From contig NZ_JALGYW010000005.1 of assembly GCF_023111095.1 (NCBI RefSeq), forward strand, positions 124,001 to 188,000: a stretch of DNA of 64,000 nt, given 5' to 3'. Numbering within the stretch: the first letter of the stretch is position 1; each line of letters opens with the position of its first letter. The translations under genes and the position numbers were made by a program. This DNA comes from Maribellus sp. YY47. GTDB taxonomy: Bacteria > Bacteroidota > Bacteroidia > Bacteroidales > Prolixibacteraceae. Under the pieces are notes generated by a model. That model was not told where the DNA came from and did no database searches. It saw nothing but the letters and a program-made list of their open reading frames with translations. Positions 27,798 through 35,824 of the stretch are shown in pieces.

Positions 27798-27829
27798 TTG
27801 TTCAAATGTTCATACATTTGCAAATGTAT
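27795..27829 (-). promoter_or_regulatory. Tandem palindromic operators of the GntR-led operon
   Basis: The 18-bp perfect palindrome ATACATTTGCAAATGTAT (27812-27829) is followed, 19 bp centre to centre, by CATTTG-TT-CAAATG (27795-27808), which covers the GntR start codon. Both share the half-site CATTTG. They lie immediately upstream of the operon, as expected for an autoregulated GntR repressor. Confidence 0.8.
27821..27828 (-). promoter_or_regulatory. -7 promoter box inside the upstream operator
   Basis: On the minus strand TACATTTG matches TAnnTTTG exactly and lies wholly inside the 18-bp palindrome, 23 bases before the GntR start codon. Repressor binding there would block polymerase. Confidence 0.65.
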
Positions 27830-27857
27830 AAAAACGGATGAAAAAGGGAAATTCTAT

Positions 27858-28724
27858 TTAATTTTTTCTTCTGTAGAATGGGAAATTCGGATCAATTCTG
27901 CCTCCTTCGCCTCTGCCTCCGGTAGCCACTTCGAAAGTATAAACGATGCCCGCACTAATTTGTGTCGTTAACGACAAGCGACGGTTGTAACGCAGCAGGT
28001 TTTCTTCGTTTTCCTGAACGTAAGTGAAGTTGGGGACTCCGTTAATAATGCCCGAGTTCAGGACTGTAGCTGTTCCGTCAATCTGAAAGGCCAGTTGTTT
28101 GGAGATATCATAGCTAAACCCAATTCCACCGCCAAAATGAAAGGTTGGCCACTTATTTAAATTGCTGTTTGCGGTACCGCGGGCATATAGTACATCCGAT
28201 TCGAGGGTCGCATCAGGAAGCTCTTTGTAGGTGAAATCGGTTCCGACCAAAGCTACAACTCCGGTGAGTTTTACAAAGGGTTGAAAAACTTTTTCACGGA
28301 AAAAGAAGTATTTATAATTCACCGCCAGGTTTAGTAAAGTTGAATTGTACTTGATTGGCGCATAAATGTAGTCGACCGACTGATATTCAGTAAAATAAGA
28401 TGTCAGGTAATAATTGTACCACGGCGGATTATCGTTGTAGCCTTTTAAGTGTGTGTAATCCAGTTCGATCCCGAAAAATGCATTGGGCGAAATTTGAAAC
28501 AGAATTTCTGCTTCTGCTCCCATTGCCGGCTGCGGGGTAAACCTTTCGCTGGCTGTTGCTGGTGTAAGTGCAAGTGCATTGGGATGGAGCGCGTCCGATT
28601 TCCCAAGTTCGGTAACCAGAAGCCCTGAATTGACCGCAAATCGTAAACCCATATTCTGGGCCGAAACTCTTCCTTCGGACAGTATCAAAAGAAATAAAAC
28701 GCTGATCGTTAGAATTCGGGTCAT
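27858..28724 (-). CDS. Outer-membrane beta-barrel protein (PorT-like type)
   Basis: The 288-residue precursor has a signal peptide (TRILTISVLFLLILSEGRVSAQ). The remainder is made of alternating amphipathic beta strands: MGLRFAVNSGLL, FFGIELDYTHLKGY, LLNLAVNYKYFFF, KWPTFHFGGGIGFSYDI, RLSLTTQISAGIVYTFEV. These are typical of the small outer-membrane beta-barrel families of Bacteroidota. No specific function can be read. The C-terminus extends as a Gly/Arg-rich tail (GGRGEGGRIDPNFPFYRRKN). It lies 60 bases upstream of the GntR gene and 64 bases downstream of the U32 gene on the same strand. Whether it belongs to either unit is unclear, because the GntR gene has its own promoter. Confidence 0.78.
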   Translation of the reverse strand: MTRILTISVLFLLILSEGRVSAQNMGLRFAVNSGLLVTELGKSDALHPNALALTPATASERFTPQPAMGAEAEILFQISPNAFFGIELDYTHLKGYNDNPPWYNYYLTSYFTEYQSVDYIYAPIKYNSTLLNLAVNYKYFFFREKVFQPFVKLTGVVALVGTDFTYKELPDATLESDVLYARGTANSNLNKWPTFHFGGGIGFSYDISKQLAFQIDGTATVLNSGIINGVPNFTYVQENEENLLRYNRRLSLTTQISAGIVYTFEVATGGRGEGGRIDPNFPFYRRKN

Positions 28725-28736
28725 TGCATCTGATAT

Positions 28737-28759
28737 AACAACTTGTAAATTAAGTTGTT
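28737..28759. repeat. Inverted repeat upstream of the beta-barrel gene
   Basis: AACAACTT and AAGTTGTT form a perfect 8-bp inverted repeat around a 7-base loop, 12 bases before the beta-barrel start codon. It may be an operator, or a weak terminator for the U32 gene. Confidence 0.45.
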
Positions 28760-28788
28760 TTTATCAAAAAGAAAAGAGCAGGGGAGAT

Positions 28789-30051
28789 TTACTTCCTATG
28801 TTCTTTAACTTCCTTGGCGTCGACTACTTTAAATAATTTATCGGCTCTGCGTAAAACCGTGTCAACAGGAACCGAAATGCGTTGTCCTTTTAATCCTTCC
28901 TGCACCGGATTCAATTCAAATCGAATTTCTTTAACCTCGTCCTGGAAAACTCCGGTGGTTGGGCCGGTTACTATAATTTCTTCGCCTACTTTCAGATTAT
29001 TGGTTTCGAGCTTGAATTCAGCCACCCCTATTTTTTTGAAGTAGTTGGTTACTTTCCCGATATAAAGTTTACGTTTGGTTGCCCGAGATCCGTAATTATG
29101 GCTCCATTCGCCCAAACGCTGTCCCAGGTAATATCCGTCCCAAAATCCGCGGTTAAAAACCGAAGCCAGTCGTTCGTTCCAGTTTTCAACTTTTTCGTCG
29201 GTAAATGCTTCGTTAAAATAAGCATCTACTGCTTCACGGTAACATTGAACCACAGTTTTTACATATTCTGCAGAACGGGCACGTCCTTCAATTTTAAGTA
29301 CCGAAACGCCGGCATCAAGAATTTTATTCAGAAAATGAATGGTTTTAAGATCTTTCGGAGACATAATGTACTCGTTGTCGATCTCGATTTCGGCTCCGGT
29401 TTCCCGGTCGGTGACGGTATAGGCACGCCGGCAGGTTTGCAGGCAGGCGCCGCGGTTTGCCGAAGAATTCATTTCGTGCAAACTCAGGTAACACTTCCCG
29501 CTGGTAGCCATGCATAATGCACCGTGCACAAACATTTCGAGTTTTACCAATTCGCCGTTGGGGCCTTTTACCTGTTGCTCTTTAATCTGGTTGCTGATTT
29601 CCCAAACCCGCCCCAGATTCATTTCGCGGGCAAGTACCATCACATCGGCAAAATGCGAATAAAATTTAACCGCCTCGATGTTGGTGATGTTCACCTGCGT
29701 GGAAATATGAACTTCAAGATTGATGGAACGCGCATATTGAATCACTGAAACATCGGCCGCAATAACTGCAGAAACCCCAGCTTCTTTTGCTGCATCGAGC
29801 ACACTGTGCATTTGCTGCATTTCACCATCGAAAATCTCAACGTTTAGTGTCAGGTAAGTTTTCACTTTATGCCCGGAGGCGATCTCCACAATCTTCCGAA
29901 GATCATCGAGTGTGAAATTATTGGCCGACCGCGAACGCATGTTCAGGTGTTCCACTCCGAAATAAACCGATCCTGCACCACCCTGAATAGCCGCCATCAG
30001 TGATTCGTACGAACCTACCGGCGCCATTATTTCCACATCTCTTCTTTCCAT
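28789..30051 (-). CDS. Peptidase U32 family protein (tRNA/rRNA hydroxylation type)
   Basis: The product has 420 residues from the ATG at 30051; an in-frame TTG three codons earlier is less likely. The N-terminal TIM-barrel-like part begins EIMAPVGSYESLMAAIQGGA. The U32 signature EMFVHGALCMATSGKCYLS is followed by SANRGACLQTCRRAY, supplying the cysteines that bind an iron-sulfur cluster in characterised relatives. Members such as TrhP act with prephenate in tRNA uridine hydroxylation and RlhA in rRNA cytidine hydroxylation, so the old name peptidase is probably misleading. Which RNA is modified is not decidable here. It is a housekeeping gene between two glycan clusters. Confidence 0.88.
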   Translation of the reverse strand: MERRDVEIMAPVGSYESLMAAIQGGAGSVYFGVEHLNMRSRSANNFTLDDLRKIVEIASGHKVKTYLTLNVEIFDGEMQQMHSVLDAAKEAGVSAVIAADVSVIQYARSINLEVHISTQVNITNIEAVKFYSHFADVMVLAREMNLGRVWEISNQIKEQQVKGPNGELVKLEMFVHGALCMATSGKCYLSLHEMNSSANRGACLQTCRRAYTVTDRETGAEIEIDNEYIMSPKDLKTIHFLNKILDAGVSVLKIEGRARSAEYVKTVVQCYREAVDAYFNEAFTDEKVENWNERLASVFNRGFWDGYYLGQRLGEWSHNYGSRATKRKLYIGKVTNYFKKIGVAEFKLETNNLKVGEEIIVTGPTTGVFQDEVKEIRFELNPVQEGLKGQRISVPVDTVLRRADKLFKVVDAKEVKEHRK

Positions 30052-30168
30052 CTTTTTCAAATTTGCGGTGCAAAGTTAAAATAATTTGCAAATTGTAACC
30101 GGGCTTGTTTGTTCGGTATTCCTATCGCTATACAGTGGTTTGCCGATCCTCCAGAGATTATGCTAATT

Positions 30169-33100
30169 TTATTGAAACTTCGAGGGTAAAACCTTGTATT
30201 CTTCTTTAAAACTTTTCCTGAAATGCGAAAGGCTTTGGAATCCCACTTCATTACAAATCTCGTTGACAGTTTTATTGCCTTCTTTGATTAGTGACGCTGC
30301 TTTTTTGAGACGATATTTGCGAATAAACTCACCCGGGCTTTCGTATTCAAGCTTTTTCATTTTTCGATAAAATGTAACACGGCTCATACCCACCATTGTA
30401 CTTAAGGTGTCAGAATTAAATTCCGGATCGGAATAGTGGCGGTCGAGAATAATTAGAATTTTTTTAAAGAACAATTTATCTTCCTTGCTCCAGCCATTAC
30501 TTTTGATCATAATAAACTGCTCAGCGTCGTTTCTGATCTGGTGTTGTTTGTTCAGAATATTCCTGATTCTCGATAGCAAGAGTTTTGGATTGAAGGGTTT
30601 GTCAATGTAATCGTCAATATTCAGTTGGAATCCTTCAATTTTTGTAGTCACATCGGTTTTTGCGCTGAGAATAATGATTGGAATAAAGCGGGTCTCTGCA
30701 TTCTCCCTGATCGTTTTTGAAAGCTCCAAACCATCCATAACCGGCATCATCAGGTCGGTTAAAACCAGGTCAGGAGTATTTTGTTCGAGCTTTAGCAAGG
30801 CTTCCTTGCCATTTGTAGCAGTTTGAATTTTAAAATGTTTTCCTAAAAGAGAGGACAAATACTCCAATAGTTCAGGATTATCTTCCACAACCAGAATTTC
30901 ATCCCCTGAGGGATTACCTGATTCAATCACAACAGGTTCGCTATACTCCGTTTCCAACACCTCTTGTACGATTGTATCCTCGTAGATATCAGCTTTGCTA
31001 AAATGCTTGTTGCCATATTTGAAAAATACACTGAAGCTTGTTCCTACGCCCTCTTCGCTTGTGTATTCTATTCTTGCCTGCTGCATATCAACCAGGGCTT
31101 TAACAAGTGAAAGCCCCATGCCATGTCCGTCAATGTGTGCTGAGATTTTTTCGCTGCGGTAAAAACGATTAAAAATATTTGGCTGCTCACTTTCAGGAAT
31201 ACCGACTCCGGTATCGGTTATTCTTAGCGCAAATTCATAGTCCTGTTTTAAAAAGTCGATAAAAACCGAACCATTCTCCTCGGTATATTTTAGTGCGTTT
31301 GATAAAATGTTGTAAATAATCTTGTCTGTTTTATCTCTGTCGAGCCACAAAAATGCTTTTTCAATGTTATTGGGAAACTCAAGATGGATGTTTTTTCGAA
31401 GCGCAAGGTCCTTAAATGAATCAGAAATATCTTTTGTAAATGAAACGATATCAAAATTTGAAATTCTCAGCTTCAATTCGCCCTGATCGTACTTGCGCAA
31501 ATCGATAAACTGATTGACCAGACGAAACAGTCGGTCTGAGCTACGATTTATATTTTTTAATATAAACTGATTGACACCCTGTTCCCGAAGAGTTTCAATG
31601 TTGCCCATGATAATTGTCAATGGTGTTCTGAATTCATGGGAAAGGTTGGTGTAATATTTCAATTTTGCTTGGTCGGCTTCGCGTAAACGTTTGTTTAGCT
31701 CCACCATTTTCTCTTTCTGGTCGATGATCTTGTTTTTCTGTTCCTCGATCGAGAGGGTTTGTTCTTTTATCTGGGTTTCAAGCTGAATATTCCATTGCTT
31801 AATCGTGTAAAGACGTATTCTGAAAATGGCAACTATGATCAAAACAATGGTCAAAGCAACGATCCATTTAAACCATAGCGTTTTGTAAAAGGGCGGAATA
31901 ATTGAGATCGCAAGTTGTTTTACGGGACTCCAGATTTGCCCGTTTTGGCTTGCCTGCACTTCAAAGGTGTACTCTCCTGGCGATAAATTTGTAAAGATTC
32001 CCCGATTTGCATTTTGAGGAGTTACGATCCAGTTGGGCGAAAGTCCGATCAGCCGGTATCTGAAATAGGTGAGATCGGGGTAATTAAAAGGAAAGGCATC
32101 GAATGACAATGAGAAGGAGTTTGAACTGTAATATAAGCGTAGAGAGTTCGTGTTTTGAATAGATGCTGTGAGGATAGGGGTATCGCTTGTTTTTTCCTCG
32201 TTGTTAACCGTGACTTTTGTATTATTGATGTACAATGCTGTGATTACAGGATCTGGCGGCGTTTGGTCATCCTGGATAAGTTTGGGATTAAAACTTACAA
32301 AGCCATCGAAGCCACCTAAAAAGATATTACCTTCTTTATCCTGAAAGTAGGCGTCATCCATAAATACATCGTCCGTTAAGAATTTTTCAATGTAAAAATC
32401 ATTCATCCTCAAACGACTAATTCCCCGGTTGGTACTCATCCATAAATAGCCATTAGAATATATGGTACTGTAAACCAGGTTATTAGACAAGCCGTCTTTT
32501 TCAAAGAACCGGGCAACAACCTGCTCTTTTTCGATATCGAAGGCCATTAGCCCGTTGTTACTGCCAATCCAGATAGTATCTCCAAGTAGTTCAAGGGAAT
32601 ACAGTTTATTGTCGGTGAGTTTGGCTTTTTTGTAAGTAAAGTATTTTATGTCTTCACCCGGTTTAAATTTACATAGTCCAAGGTCAGCTGAAATAAACCA
32701 GTAATTGCCATTTTTATCCAGCGCCAGGCTTCGCATCGATTCTCTTCGGTAATTTGGAGGCATTTTCAGCCGTTGGAAATTTTTTGTTTTAAGATCAATA
32801 ATGCCGATTCCAAATGGACTTGTAACAGTTAGTTTCCCCGGATCAAATTCCTTCATGAAGTAGCATACATCCGGCCATTCCCAATTGTATTCAACCGTGA
32901 CTGATTCGATCCTGTTTAACTGAGAATTGTATTTACACAAGCCACTGTTGGTTCCAATCCATAGGATTCCTTCCGAATCTTCATAAAGCGAGCGTATATT
33001 TTCCAGCGATCTTTTCTGTTTCCCGGGGAACTGAATTTCGGAATACAGAACCTGTTTCCCGTCTGGATGGGTACACACGATTCCCAAGCGATCGAATCCA

Positions 33101-34221
33101 ACCCAGATATTGCTGTCTGAAGTTTTGCAAATTGCGCGAATCGGGTCAATTTCCTGATCCGCTTTTGATAAGGCTGAAATCTGGTGATGATTGAATTGAT
33201 TTTTTCTTCGGCAATATAGATTTACCCCGTATTTCGAAGTTCCGATCCACAGGTTCCCCGCTTTATCGAACATCAAATTCTTTGCGTCTTTTCCGTGGAA
33301 GGAATAATTGTTAAAGGGATCGTAGGAATATTTTTTAACTGAAAAGATGGAATCTTTTATACATTTAATGAGAACTAAACCATCGCTTAGTCCTGCCCAT
33401 ATTTCATTATCGTAACCCGCCACACAAGTAATAGAGCTTTTTCCTAAAATTTGTCTTGTTTTTTCGTTGGTTGGTATTGGTTTAGTTTGAAAGGTTATCA
33501 GATTGAGAACTTCAATTTTTTGTCCGGTGTTTATTAAAACCAATGAGTCGTTATATATCTCCGAAATCGAGTATACTCTTGAATCAATAATTTTGCGTCC
33601 TAATGTAGTGTCGGAGGTTTGATAACTGTATATTCCCCGAGAGCCCCAATAAAGAACATTTTCTCCCTTTCCTTTAATGATGTGACCGTAGCTGAACGGT
33701 ACTTTAAAGCTCTTTGCCCCGGTGTTGCCCTGAGTGAAACAATAAAGTCCTTTTGGATCAGTGAACCAGAGAACTTCATTTTTAGGTGACACTATACTCG
33801 TTGTATTGATAATGTCAGCAGGAAGAAAAACACTGTCAGGAAAACTTCTGAATTCCTCCGAAGCGGCGTCGTACAGGTTCAGCCCTCGTGTTAGCATATG
33901 AACCCAGATGTTTCCGTTTGGACATGACGAAAGTTGTTGAATATAATTGCTCTCAAGGGTGTTGGTTGTCGTCGGTGAAGACCTGAATATGTCAAAATTG
34001 TTTCCGTCAAAACGCGAAATTCCTTCAATTGTACCAATCCACACAAAACCGGCAGAATCTACAATCAACGCATTGATATTGTTTTGAGACAGACCTTTTC
34101 TGGTGTCGAAATGATCAAAACGTATCTCCTGTGCCAGGATGTCGCCTGCAAAACAAAAGAAAGCTATTGTGCAGACTATCAGGAAATAACTTGCCGATCG
34201 TATTGTTGTTCTCAACTTCAT
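30169..34221 (-). CDS. Hybrid two-component system regulator (PUL sensor)
   Basis: This 1350-residue protein combines all parts of a two-component system. In order: a signal peptide; periplasmic propeller repeats (FDTRKGLSQNNINALIVD near residue 38 onward); a Y_Y_Y domain to about 790; one membrane span; HisKA with H862 in LSHEFRTPL; an ATPase domain (NILSNALKYTEENG, GHGMGLSLVKAL); a receiver with D1156 in LVLTDLMMPVMDG; and a C-terminal AraC helix-turn-helix (MSRVTFYRKMKKLE, NEICNEVGFQSLSHFRKSF). In Bacteroidota such proteins sense oligosaccharides in the periplasm and activate the adjacent PUL. It is divergent from the Gfo/Idh/MocA-GH92-SusCD genes, the likely regulon. Confidence 0.96.
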   Translation of the reverse strand: MKLRTTIRSASYFLIVCTIAFFCFAGDILAQEIRFDHFDTRKGLSQNNINALIVDSAGFVWIGTIEGISRFDGNNFDIFRSSPTTTNTLESNYIQQLSSCPNGNIWVHMLTRGLNLYDAASEEFRSFPDSVFLPADIINTTSIVSPKNEVLWFTDPKGLYCFTQGNTGAKSFKVPFSYGHIIKGKGENVLYWGSRGIYSYQTSDTTLGRKIIDSRVYSISEIYNDSLVLINTGQKIEVLNLITFQTKPIPTNEKTRQILGKSSITCVAGYDNEIWAGLSDGLVLIKCIKDSIFSVKKYSYDPFNNYSFHGKDAKNLMFDKAGNLWIGTSKYGVNLYCRRKNQFNHHQISALSKADQEIDPIRAICKTSDSNIWVGFDRLGIVCTHPDGKQVLYSEIQFPGKQKRSLENIRSLYEDSEGILWIGTNSGLCKYNSQLNRIESVTVEYNWEWPDVCYFMKEFDPGKLTVTSPFGIGIIDLKTKNFQRLKMPPNYRRESMRSLALDKNGNYWFISADLGLCKFKPGEDIKYFTYKKAKLTDNKLYSLELLGDTIWIGSNNGLMAFDIEKEQVVARFFEKDGLSNNLVYSTIYSNGYLWMSTNRGISRLRMNDFYIEKFLTDDVFMDDAYFQDKEGNIFLGGFDGFVSFNPKLIQDDQTPPDPVITALYINNTKVTVNNEEKTSDTPILTASIQNTNSLRLYYSSNSFSLSFDAFPFNYPDLTYFRYRLIGLSPNWIVTPQNANRGIFTNLSPGEYTFEVQASQNGQIWSPVKQLAISIIPPFYKTLWFKWIVALTIVLIIVAIFRIRLYTIKQWNIQLETQIKEQTLSIEEQKNKIIDQKEKMVELNKRLREADQAKLKYYTNLSHEFRTPLTIIMGNIETLREQGVNQFILKNINRSSDRLFRLVNQFIDLRKYDQGELKLRISNFDIVSFTKDISDSFKDLALRKNIHLEFPNNIEKAFLWLDRDKTDKIIYNILSNALKYTEENGSVFIDFLKQDYEFALRITDTGVGIPESEQPNIFNRFYRSEKISAHIDGHGMGLSLVKALVDMQQARIEYTSEEGVGTSFSVFFKYGNKHFSKADIYEDTIVQEVLETEYSEPVVIESGNPSGDEILVVEDNPELLEYLSSLLGKHFKIQTATNGKEALLKLEQNTPDLVLTDLMMPVMDGLELSKTIRENAETRFIPIIILSAKTDVTTKIEGFQLNIDDYIDKPFNPKLLLSRIRNILNKQHQIRNDAEQFIMIKSNGWSKEDKLFFKKILIILDRHYSDPEFNSDTLSTMVGMSRVTFYRKMKKLEYESPGEFIRKYRLKKAASLIKEGNKTVNEICNEVGFQSLSHFRKSFKEEYKVLPSKFQ

Positions 34222-34237
34222 TCTTTCAAGAAAGACA

Positions 34238-34284
34238 CAAAAATATACAATTGAAACAAAAACGTCACAACCTGAAACAAAAAC
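34238..34284 (-). promoter_or_regulatory. Hybrid regulator promoter: -7 box and 21-bp-spaced direct repeats
   Basis: On the minus strand TATTTTTG (34238-34245) matches the -7 consensus, 17 bases before the start codon. Upstream of it GTTTTTGTTTCA occurs twice (34252-34263 and 34273-34284) with a 21-bp period, two helical turns. This could be a regulator site or a -33 region duplication. Confidence 0.5.
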
Positions 34285-34355
34285 ATCCTCTTGCCGAATA
34301 TGTGGATTCTACTTTTGAACGACTTTAAAAATAGGAAAGTACAAAGATTGAGATC

Positions 34356-34393
34356 TGATCAGTGTATGCTGTGTTGATCAAAATTCTAAATAC
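34356..34393 (+). promoter_or_regulatory. Candidate control region of the rightward PUL
   Basis: TGATCA occurs at 34356-34361 and 34375-34380, 19 bp apart. It is followed directly by AAATTCTAAATAC (34381-34393), which recurs exactly at 48435-48447 before another PUL gene. The sites lie 32-69 bases before the oxidoreductase start codon in the divergent intergenic region. No exact -7 box was found. Confidence 0.35.
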
Positions 34394-34424
34394 GAACGAA
34401 ACTAAAGTCGACTAACAAAATATC

Positions 34425-35771
34425 ATGAGTTCAAATAGAAGAGATTTTTTAAGAAAAGCAACTGTAGGTGTTGCAGGAGTTGCAGTCGGAGGTTCAGTTA
34501 TGGGTATGTCTGCAAAAAGTTATGCGCGCATACTAGGTGCCAACGATCGCTTGCAGGTGGTTTTTATGGGCTGCGGGCGAAGGGTTGGAGCCTATTATAA
34601 TATGATTCAAGACAAAAACAACAATGTTGACCTGGCTTACATCTGTGATGTTATGAAATCGCAGCGCGAGAAAGTAGGAAAACATTTGGCTGGGAAAGTA
34701 AGCGGAGACGCGACCCTGATCAATGATATTCGTGCAGCGCTCGAAGACCTGAAAGTCGATGCCGTTTTCAATGCAACACCCGATCACTGGCATGCTCCGG
34801 GAGCTTGGATGGCGATGGAAGCTGGCAAGCATGTCTATCTCGAAAAACCCGGAACGCAAAATCCAAGAGAGGGCGAAATCCTGATTGCTCTTCAAAAGAA
34901 ATACAACAAATTCATTCAAATGGGGAATCAACAACGATCCTCAAAAGATACAATTACCATTATTAATGATATTCATAAAGGAAGGATTGGCAATGTTTAT
35001 CGGGCAGTTGCTTTTTACTCGAATAACCGTGCAGAAGTGCCGGTGCCAAAGCCGGCTCCCGTTCCAGAAGGATTAGACTGGGAACTTTGGCAGGGCCCTG
35101 CACCACGGGAAGATTACCGATTCAATACCTGGGATTACAACTGGCACTGGTACGGATGGAAGTGGGGTACTGCAGAATCGGGAAACAACGGAACCCACGA
35201 ACTTGATGTAGCCCGATGGGCACTCGATGTTGACTATCCTGAATTTGTAGATGTACAAGGGGCAAAACGCCATTATGCAAACGATGGATGGGAGATGTAC
35301 GATACAATGTATGCGACATTTCGTTTCCCTGAAGACAAGGTAATTGCATGGGATTGCAAAAGCCGGAACGGTTACCAGACCTATGGCCCGGAACGAGGTA
35401 CAATTATTTACGGAACTGAGGGGACTGTTTATATCAACCGCGATGGATACAAGGTTTACGACCGTGGTGGTAAACTTCTTTCCGATAATAAATCTAATGG
35501 AAATGAAGCAGGAACAGCCCTTGGTGGTGGCGGTTCCATGTCAGATGCTCACATCCGCAACTTTTTTGATGCAATCAGGGGAAAAACCAGTGTGCTGAAT
35601 TCACCCATTGAAATGGGGGCGAAGAGCCAGATGCTGACTCACTATGCCAACATTGCTTTCAGGGTAGGAAAATCATTCGAGGTAGATAAAGATAACGGCC
35701 GGATTTATGATCGCGACGCCATGAAGCTTTGGGGGCGGGAGTATGAAAAAGGCTGGGAGCCAAAGGTCTAA
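34425..35771 (+). CDS. Tat-exported Gfo/Idh/MocA family oxidoreductase
   Basis: The 448-residue precursor has a twin-arginine signal (NRRDFLRKA followed by a Gly/Ala/Val-rich stretch). The Rossmann fold begins RLQVVFMGCGRRVGAYYNM, and the family motif HVYLEKPGTQNPREGE supplies the catalytic-site Lys-Pro pair. The C-terminal alpha/beta domain includes WHWYGWKWGTAESGNNGTHE. Tat export fits a protein that binds NAD(P) before crossing the membrane. Relatives in Bacteroidota include secreted glycoside 3-dehydrogenases and GH109-type NAD-dependent glycosidases; the sequence does not separate these. It is the first gene of the rightward PUL, 53 bases before a GH92 gene. Confidence 0.9.
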   Translation: MSSNRRDFLRKATVGVAGVAVGGSVMGMSAKSYARILGANDRLQVVFMGCGRRVGAYYNMIQDKNNNVDLAYICDVMKSQREKVGKHLAGKVSGDATLINDIRAALEDLKVDAVFNATPDHWHAPGAWMAMEAGKHVYLEKPGTQNPREGEILIALQKKYNKFIQMGNQQRSSKDTITIINDIHKGRIGNVYRAVAFYSNNRAEVPVPKPAPVPEGLDWELWQGPAPREDYRFNTWDYNWHWYGWKWGTAESGNNGTHELDVARWALDVDYPEFVDVQGAKRHYANDGWEMYDTMYATFRFPEDKVIAWDCKSRNGYQTYGPERGTIIYGTEGTVYINRDGYKVYDRGGKLLSDNKSNGNEAGTALGGGGSMSDAHIRNFFDAIRGKTSVLNSPIEMGAKSQMLTHYANIAFRVGKSFEVDKDNGRIYDRDAMKLWGREYEKGWEPKV

Positions 35772-35824
35772 TATTTATGAGTTAAGCCAATTAGTACAAA
35801 CTAAAACGATAAAAAACCGGATAA

